Assembly: GCF_900096975.1 (NCBI RefSeq) | Contig: NZ_FMYQ01000029.1 | Span: 1 to 64,000, forward strand | Direction of reading: 5' to 3' | Origin: Paraburkholderia lycopersici | GTDB taxonomy: Bacteria > Pseudomonadota > Gammaproteobacteria > Burkholderiales > Burkholderiaceae | DNA length: 64,000 nucleotides | Shown here: positions 59,410 through 64,000 of the stretch, one piece after another | Layout of the letters: each line of letters starts with the position of its first letter | Position numbering within the stretch: the stretch's first letter is position 1 | Position numbers and translations under genes: made by a program | Notes under the pieces: generated by a model | What the model saw: the letters and a program-made list of their open reading frames with translations, nothing else | Database searches by the model: none | What the model was told of the DNA's origin: nothing

Positions 59410-59565
59410 TCAACCACGGTTGGAAATCTGGTGCCGCCCGATGTACGGCCTTCCGCGAAGCAGCCGGCCGAGCGCAAAGCCCACGATGGCGGCCCCGACG
59501 GTTGTAACCGCAACCGGCGATGTCTCCAAGAATATCTGCGTCCAAGCCACTTGCGACCAATCCAT
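59410..59565 (-). CDS. Small membrane protein, tandem paralogue 2
   Basis: A 51-residue protein from ATG 59565 with GGAGG 6 bases upstream: MDWSQVAWTQIFLETSPVAV, a hydrophobic segment, then FALGRLLRGRPYIGRH. The neighbouring 59616-59774 product has the same plan. One transmembrane helix is predicted. Function unknown. Confidence 0.6.
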   Translation of the reverse strand: MDWSQVAWTQIFLETSPVAVTTVGAAIVGFALGRLLRGRPYIGRHQISNRG

Positions 59566-59615
59566 AGCACCCTCCGGCTTCGAAAGCACTGCGATACGCC
59601 TGCGCGCCGATGATG

Positions 59616-59774
59616 TCACCGGGGCGGCTCACTTATATGCCGCCCGACGTACGGCCGGCCGCGAATGAGTCGCCCAAGGGCAAAGCCCACTGCCGCGGCG
59701 CCGACTGGGAGGTACAGCAGCGGCAGCAGCGGCATGACAATGTGCCCCCAATAGCTTAGCTGTGACCAAATCAT
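59616..59774 (-). CDS. Small membrane protein, tandem paralogue 1
   Basis: A 52-residue protein from ATG 59774 with GGAGG six bases upstream: MIWSQLSYWGHIVMPLLPLL, then VGAAAVGFALGRLIRGRPYVGRHISE. It shares WSQ near the start and GFALGRLxRGRPYxGRH near the end with the adjacent protein, so the two arose by tandem duplication. One transmembrane helix, basic C-terminus probably cytoplasmic. Confidence 0.6.
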   Translation of the reverse strand: MIWSQLSYWGHIVMPLLPLLYLPVGAAAVGFALGRLIRGRPYVGRHISEPPR

Positions 59775-60212
59775 CCCCGCCTCCGCTTGTCAGCGCCCGA
59801 GCACCAGTGTACGCGCTCTAGATTTGTAATCGCGCGCTTAAGATTCTGAAGGGTCGAATGACAAACTGAAGTGTGCGCTAAAGTACACAGGCGACTAAGG
59901 GCGGTCGTCGAGCCGGTGCAAAGTGCCGCGAGGCGCCCTGCTGTTGCATGAGAACCGGACTTCTTCGCGGCGAAGGGCGATAGCCCGTCATCGACCAACG
60001 CAGGCCCGGGAAAAGGCCGCTCCGCGTTCAGCCTGAACAATTCTCTCTTGATGCCGCTGGGTAACAGAGGTAACAAACAACTGTGCTCACAACGACACGC
60101 ATTCCTTGGTTATCCGACCTGTAGCCGCGGAGCAGGCCAGCGCCCGGTTGCGAACAATGGACACCGCACTTTATTGATGCCTGCCTGCGGCCCCCCCCCC
60201 CCGAATTGCCAG
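59775..60212. other. Non-coding gap with repeat locus D and a poly-C tract
   Basis: No convincing gene. It contains the GTTACCC-type repeats (60059-60074) and a run of about 12 C (60191-60202) ten bases after the stop codon of the AlpA-like gene. Confidence 0.45.
60059..60074. repeat. GTTACCC-type repeats, locus D (inverted orientation)
   Basis: GGGTAAC (60059) and AGGTAAC (60068), that is GTTACCC and GTTACCT on the minus strand, nine bases apart; a degenerate third copy may follow. Same family as loci A-C. Confidence 0.5.
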
Positions 60213-60572
60213 CTATGCGGGCCCGACCGTCGACAAGATGCGCGCTTGCCTCGCCTGCAGACGTGAAGCGACCTTCGAATGCGCATGTGCAACCTTTCCA
60301 GGCTTGGACGGTGCAAGCGCCGGCGTAACCGCTTTCTCAGTGCGTTTTTCATCGCGGCACGCTCCGTCACTGTCGTCGCTCCAGCCTCCGCTTCTCAGCG
60401 CCTGGTCAAGCCACGCATAGAACACGTCCGGGTGCCACAGCACCCGGGCACCGATGTGGGCAGGGGCCGGCATACGCCCCCTGGCAACAAAATTCTCTAC
60501 CGTGCGAATCGATACGCCGAGTATGGCGGCGACGTCCTGCTTGCTGAGGGGCGTAAAGGCGGTGGTGTTCAT
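60213..60572 (-). CDS. AlpA-like helix-turn-helix regulator
   Basis: A 119-residue protein from ATG 60572 (MNTTAFTPLSKQDVAAILGVSIRTVENFVARGRMPAP, then ARVLWHPDVFYAWLDQAL). The first 60 residues are the HTH_17/AlpA-MerR-like domain used by excisionases and island regulators. The rest is Lys/Ala-rich and disordered. A longer open frame extends upstream without this motif. Such genes are common in integrase-encoded islands and may control excision. Confidence 0.8.
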   Translation of the reverse strand: MNTTAFTPLSKQDVAAILGVSIRTVENFVARGRMPAPAHIGARVLWHPDVFYAWLDQALRSGGWSDDSDGACRDEKRTEKAVTPALAPSKPGKVAHAHSKVASRLQARQARILSTVGPA

Positions 60573-60813
60573 CTGGCGTGTGCGGTCGAGTCCGTGACCG
60601 ACAGTGAAGCCACCGCAATTTATATCACCGCCACACTCACGCGTTCTGCCACCCACCTGCCATACGACCACCCCAAACCAGCACTCTGCTCAGCCATCGG
60701 AATACAGCTATACCGCTGGGTGCCGGCACGACGAATTGGCGCAGTTCCGCAAAGCGCCGCCGTGAATGTCGGCAAGCGACGCGCATGGACGCCCCCTGAC
60801 AATGCCATCACCC

Positions 60814-63057
60814 TCAAGAAGTGGCTTCCTCGACCGCCTTCTCGACATCTGATATGGCGGCCGTCAGAAGGGCCTTGACCTCCTCCATGAACTCCAGGGC
60901 CGTGATATCGCCGCGTGCATCCGGAATCGGCACCCACCGCTCGTAAATGCCCTCCACCCGCATTTTGCGCTCGAACGTACTACCTGAGCCTCGCAGCGCG
61001 TAGGCGCCGAGCCAGACCGGCTGGGGCTGCTCACGCAGACGCCGGTTGCTCAACGCAGGCAACTGCCTGGCGACAGCGGCCTTGATACGGTCGATGGTGT
61101 CCCGCTTCTGCTCGGGAGTCGGATTTCCCGACCAGCCAATCGGGCTTTCGAGAAAACGCGAGACCGAGGACGACAGCGACGCAATCAGGTTGGCCGCGGG
61201 CTGAAGCACGAAGCCGTCATCCCACCCTTCGGCATAGCGACGCGTCAGCGCCTTGACTGTTTGCCAGGCGCGCGGCCTGAAATGCGGATGCGCTGACAGG
61301 CCGAGCAACCCCTGCCACTGCTGCCGGAAATCCCGCGCAGCGTCCTGAATCCCAAGTACCAGGTTGTCCATGCTGTACTGCGGAAACGCCACCGGCTCGA
61401 AGACAGCCGGCTGCGCGTCGACGAGCAGCTGAAGCAACCGGTTCAGTTCGGGCCTGGCGGGCTTCGGGTCGAGGGCGTCGATTTTGCCGACGTAGAACGT
61501 GGTGCCCTCGAGATGCTGCAGCAGGTAGCGCGCGGCATCGCCGGACACGTTTTTGGCGAGCTGGTTTTCTGCCACGTTTCGCAGGCCACCGAACACATGG
61601 TCAAGCTTCTCCTGCCCCTTGAGGTTGTCACCCTTCATGGCATCCATGTGGGTAAATACGACGGCAAGTTTGCGCGTATAGCCGGCGTTGACCACGCTTT
61701 CAATGGCTTTCCCTGTGGCAAAGTTCGTCATCCCGTTCTTCGCGCTGTCAACCAGCAGGATGACATCCGCTTCATGCAGAAGTGACAGCACTCCCTCAGT
61801 GAGGTCGGCCGTGGCATTGGCCTTGTGGCCCAGACCTTCGGTGTCGACCAGGATGAGCCGCGCATCCTGTTCCGCCCACATCGGTCCAAACGGCCCCACG
61901 ACCCTCAAACCGCCGACGAGCGGCGTGAGCAGCTTGCCAAAGGCCTGATAGGCATTGCCGGCGAAATAGCGGATGCTCTGCAGGAACGCGTTGCGGTCAT
62001 CTGCGCCACACCGGATGTGCCATGCAAGCGGCCAGCCGGTTGTCGTCTTTTCGAAGCGACCGGACTGGATACCGTCGAACTTCGACTTCACCTCATCCAG
62101 CACGTCCGACACAAGCTCAAAGTACGCATCCGAGCTCACCGCCTGTTCCTCAATGAGGTCGAGGGCAGCGCCACGGTCCTCGGCATTCATGTCGGCCAGC
62201 GCGCCTTGCACCGACTCAACATCGGCCTTCCCGGCGTCAGCAATCGCCTGGATGCGCTTCAGGTAGCCCGCGAGCGTCTGCTGCTGCACGGCGCGCTCGC
62301 CCGGCGACACCGAGAAGCCCGTTTCCGCGTCGTTGGTCTCCTCTTCTTCGTCGTCCTCTGCGTACGGGTCGACATCATCCCCATCGTCGACGCTCCCAAG
62401 GAGGTACTTGAGCCGGAAGCGCATGTCGCTTTTCTCGAGGAACGCCCGGGCGACCTGCCGCGCGTTACCGTCGACGGCTTCCACGATGGCGGAGGAAATC
62501 GACTCCTCTATCTCAAAACGGGCCTCGTGCTCGGACATGAACGTCGCCACCGCCTCGTAGTCACCGTCGCGCATCGCCAGTTCGGTCGGGAAGGTAGTCG
62601 TGCGGTTCGCGGAGGTGGACGGAAAGCGCTCGGTCTTCGGGTGCGTGCCAAGCAGCTGCCGCACGAGCGTGGTCTTGCCGGCGCCCGGCGCGCCAATCAG
62701 GACGATGCGCGCGTATCCGTCTTCGCTCGTCGGCAGAGGCAGCAACCGGTCGCAAACCTGTCGCGCGGACGCCGCGCGCGGCTCGACCTCGCTGTAGAAA
62801 ATCTCGACAACCCGCGGGTCGTAGGCTTTAGCCGCCTCTGCGCGTGCGCCGAGCGACCAGAGTGCCTCATTGCGCAGCAGGTCGTTGAGCTCCTCCACCA
62901 GCCGGTTGGCGACCGTCTCGTCTTCCGTGCCCAGCCCCTTGCGGGTCTTCTTGCCTGGCTTGTTGCTCGCATCGTTCTTGAGCGGATGCCGGAATTCGAC
63001 CAGCCATGCCTTCCGGCCCGGGTTACGCTTTGCTGCCGCCGTGTAGTGTGCCGCCAT
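60814..63057 (-). CDS. Large P-loop GTPase with an arm-like N-terminal domain
   Basis: A 747-residue protein. Walker A GAPGAGKTT at residues 122-130, G3 DTEG at 405-408, and G4-like THMD at 469-472 form a dynamin/GTPase-type fold, with an insertion of about 275 residues between G1 and G3 that includes an acidic stretch (about 223-243). The N-terminus (residues 17-62, AWLVEFRHPLKNDASNKPGKKTRKGLG then VANRLVEELNDLL) resembles the arm DNA-binding domain of integrases. The C-terminus is helical. No membrane segment. Function unknown; defence-like NTPase or element maintenance are possibilities. Operator-like repeats lie upstream. Confidence 0.72.
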   Translation of the reverse strand: MAAHYTAAAKRNPGRKAWLVEFRHPLKNDASNKPGKKTRKGLGTEDETVANRLVEELNDLLRNEALWSLGARAEAAKAYDPRVVEIFYSEVEPRAASARQVCDRLLPLPTSEDGYARIVLIGAPGAGKTTLVRQLLGTHPKTERFPSTSANRTTTFPTELAMRDGDYEAVATFMSEHEARFEIEESISSAIVEAVDGNARQVARAFLEKSDMRFRLKYLLGSVDDGDDVDPYAEDDEEEETNDAETGFSVSPGERAVQQQTLAGYLKRIQAIADAGKADVESVQGALADMNAEDRGAALDLIEEQAVSSDAYFELVSDVLDEVKSKFDGIQSGRFEKTTTGWPLAWHIRCGADDRNAFLQSIRYFAGNAYQAFGKLLTPLVGGLRVVGPFGPMWAEQDARLILVDTEGLGHKANATADLTEGVLSLLHEADVILLVDSAKNGMTNFATGKAIESVVNAGYTRKLAVVFTHMDAMKGDNLKGQEKLDHVFGGLRNVAENQLAKNVSGDAARYLLQHLEGTTFYVGKIDALDPKPARPELNRLLQLLVDAQPAVFEPVAFPQYSMDNLVLGIQDAARDFRQQWQGLLGLSAHPHFRPRAWQTVKALTRRYAEGWDDGFVLQPAANLIASLSSSVSRFLESPIGWSGNPTPEQKRDTIDRIKAAVARQLPALSNRRLREQPQPVWLGAYALRGSGSTFERKMRVEGIYERWVPIPDARGDITALEFMEEVKALLTAAISDVEKAVEEATS

Positions 63058-63066
63058 ATCCCCTCC

Positions 63067-63159
63067 GATGTTCCATGATGTTCCTCGCCAGTCGCGTAGG
63101 ACTGAATATTAGCCGAAATCCGCAGGCCGTCAAGAGCATTCGGAACACCGCGGAACATC
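63067..63159. promoter_or_regulatory. Paired GATGTTCC / GGAACATC repeats upstream of the GTPase gene
   Basis: Two direct GATGTTCC copies (63067, 63077), ten bases apart, and two inverse copies, GGAACACC (63142) and GGAACATC (63152), also ten bases apart. The pairs face each other across 57 bases just upstream of the GTPase start (63057), an arrangement that suggests a looping or cooperative operator. Confidence 0.55.
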
Positions 63160-63185
63160 AATGTGTAGGGGCTCGCCCAGTCCCA

Positions 63186-63461
63186 TCAGGCACACACCGC
63201 GCCTAATTTTTCGCGGCAATCTTTGCAGCAATTGCCTCCTGCGCTCAGCGGTGTGCAGGCGGGTGGGGCGGCGTTCTCAATGATGCGGATGGACGGCCCG
63301 AGGACCTCAGAGACGTCTTCCTTGGCAAGAGGCTTGAACGGCTGGATGGTTACGGTGGGAAATATGAAATCCGGCGAGGCCCAGTGAAGTGCTCCGCGTT
63401 TGTACCTTCCCGCATGGCGGTCTGAGCGCCAGAGCCGGCAAGGCCGGCTCGTCGCGTTCAG
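63186..63461 (-). CDS. Small Cys-rich protein with no usual start codon
   Basis: A 91-codon minus-strand frame encoding RHAGRYKRGALHWASPDFIF, then VTIQPFKPL and GGNCCKDCREKLG. The protein-like character and the five Cys near the end support it, but the frame has no ATG, GTG or TTG; a CTG at 63461 overlaps the TGA of the preceding gene (CTGA), which could allow reinitiation, or the real product may arise by frameshift. No family recognised. Confidence 0.4.
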   Translation of the reverse strand: MNATSRPCRLWRSDRHAGRYKRGALHWASPDFIFPTVTIQPFKPLAKEDVSEVLGPSIRIIENAAPPACTPLSAGGNCCKDCREKLGAVCA

Positions 63462-64000
63462 CCACGCGCAGACGCCTCATCTGTTCGGACCGTCCCCTCT
63501 CCGGACGCGCCAGTGCGAGTCTCCCCGGTTGCGACACGGTCGTCGCCATCGCCCGCCGCGTCGTCGTCAGACTCATCGGCTTCATCGTCAGGCTCGCCGG
63601 CCTCATCGCTAGTCGCGCCCGCGTCATGTTCGCCGGCGACGCCTCTCTCGGACGCACCCTCCGCGCCAGGAGACGAGTTCGCCGCCGCCCAGACTTCTGG
63701 CCTGACAGGCTCCAGAAACTGGAACTGGTTGGCCTGCGCCTCCCAGAACAGACGGCGCTCCGCAGCCGTCTTCGGCAGCTCATACCCCATCGCGCGCGCA
63801 AGCGCAGGCAGGTACAGGTCAAACGCGCTCTTGACCACCTCGCCCCAGGCGATGGCTGACGGAATGGCGGCGAGATACGCCAGTCGTACCGCGACGAACG
63901 CGGCGGCGGCAAGGCAGAAAAAAAGCCAGGCAGGCGCGGCGCCGACGGGCTCATGCAGAATGGCCGCGCCACCGCGAATCAGGCCAGCGACGCCCAGCGT
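63458..64000 (-). CDS. Membrane protein, 3' part (continues beyond the window)
   Basis: The window ends inside this gene; 180 codons are visible. It has hydrophobic helices (LFFCLAAAAFVAVRLAYLA) followed by AIAWGEVVKSAFDLYLPALARAMGYELPKTAAERRLFWEAQ and an acidic, Asp/Glu/Ala-rich tail. I recognise no family; similar architecture occurs in conjugation-associated membrane proteins of integrative elements, which would fit an island that continues to the right. Confidence 0.6.
   Translation of the reverse strand, partial: TLGVAGLIRGGAAILHEPVGAAPAWLFFCLAAAAFVAVRLAYLAAIPSAIAWGEVVKSAFDLYLPALARAMGYELPKTAAERRLFWEAQANQFQFLEPVRPEVWAAANSSPGAEGASERGVAGEHDAGATSDEAGEPDDEADESDDDAAGDGDDRVATGETRTGASGEGTVRTDEASARG

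Noticed and set aside
63212..63235. Right-hand integrase arm or att site, by its similarity to the TTGCGGCAAT repeats near the integrase
   Set aside because: The similarity is partial and the segment codes for the Cys-rich end of the small frame at 63186-63461; no tRNA copy is adjacent.
36000..64000. CRISPR array
   Set aside because: No regularly spaced direct repeats with unique spacers were seen; the GTTACCC and palindrome repeats do not have that pattern.

Overview
The window reads as chromosomal DNA of a Burkholderiaceae bacterium, most likely Paraburkholderia, Caballeronia or Burkholderia. This rests on gene order and protein character (ilvA/queF, rnb-aroE-mtgA, accB-accC-prmA, nrdA/nrdB, rplU-rpmA-obgE-proB, ispB) and on high GC. 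I had no database, so names come from recognising protein sequence; novelty claims are inferences.

Bases 1-35,850 are ordinary core genome. In order: the end of ilvA; a 5'-nucleotidase joined in frame to queF by an apparent one-base insertion; a leftward rnb-aroE-mtgA operon; mpl with a YqiA-like esterase; a TlpA-like thioredoxin; aroQ, accB, accC, prmA; a DUF3426 zinc-ribbon membrane protein; tpx; a PfkB kinase; a glycine-zipper lipoprotein; a lysine/alanine histone H1-like protein; nrdB and nrdA, with a likely NrdR operator pair; ampD, a PP0621-like protein and a cytochrome c assembly protein; ffh; a phosphoribosyltransferase; marC; proS; rppH; a CNP1-like lipoprotein; proB, obgE, rpmA, rplU; and ispB. 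Several convergent pairs share bidirectional terminators.

A tRNA-Pro(CGG) gene at 35,854-35,930 followed by a tyrosine integrase marks the left end of a genomic island. The island fills the rest of the window and probably runs past it, since no second copy of the tRNA 3' end was seen. Its left arm carries two defence-like modules. One is a metallophosphoesterase with an internal membrane hairpin and a GAF-like C-terminus, coupled to a 65-residue basic protein. The other is a 1,251-residue protein with a nuclease-like N-terminus, preceded by a 301-residue partner. A fragment of a type I restriction HsdR gene follows. Next comes a leftward block (52,027 to 46,209): two unknown proteins, a PLD nuclease, an HNH-like protein and a primase/helicase-type P-loop ATPase.

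The middle of the island (52.0-56.2 kb) is rich in non-coding structure. It holds a roughly 1.2 kb plus-strand stretch that folds into about twenty hairpins, several with GNRA loops, and ends in terminator-like stems; this is a candidate large structured RNA and the most interesting item here. It also holds a second candidate structured RNA on the minus strand, a strong inverted-repeat cluster, five copies of the palindrome TTTTGACGTCAAAA around a helix-turn-helix gene, and triplets of GTTACCC-type repeats that recur at four separate island loci.

The right part (56.2-64 kb) has a run of small, tightly packed unknown genes (including a HAD-fold protein and a BPSL0761-like protein), two tandem paralogous 51-52 residue membrane proteins, an AlpA-like regulator, a large GTPase with paired operator-like repeats upstream, and the end of a membrane protein that runs off the window.
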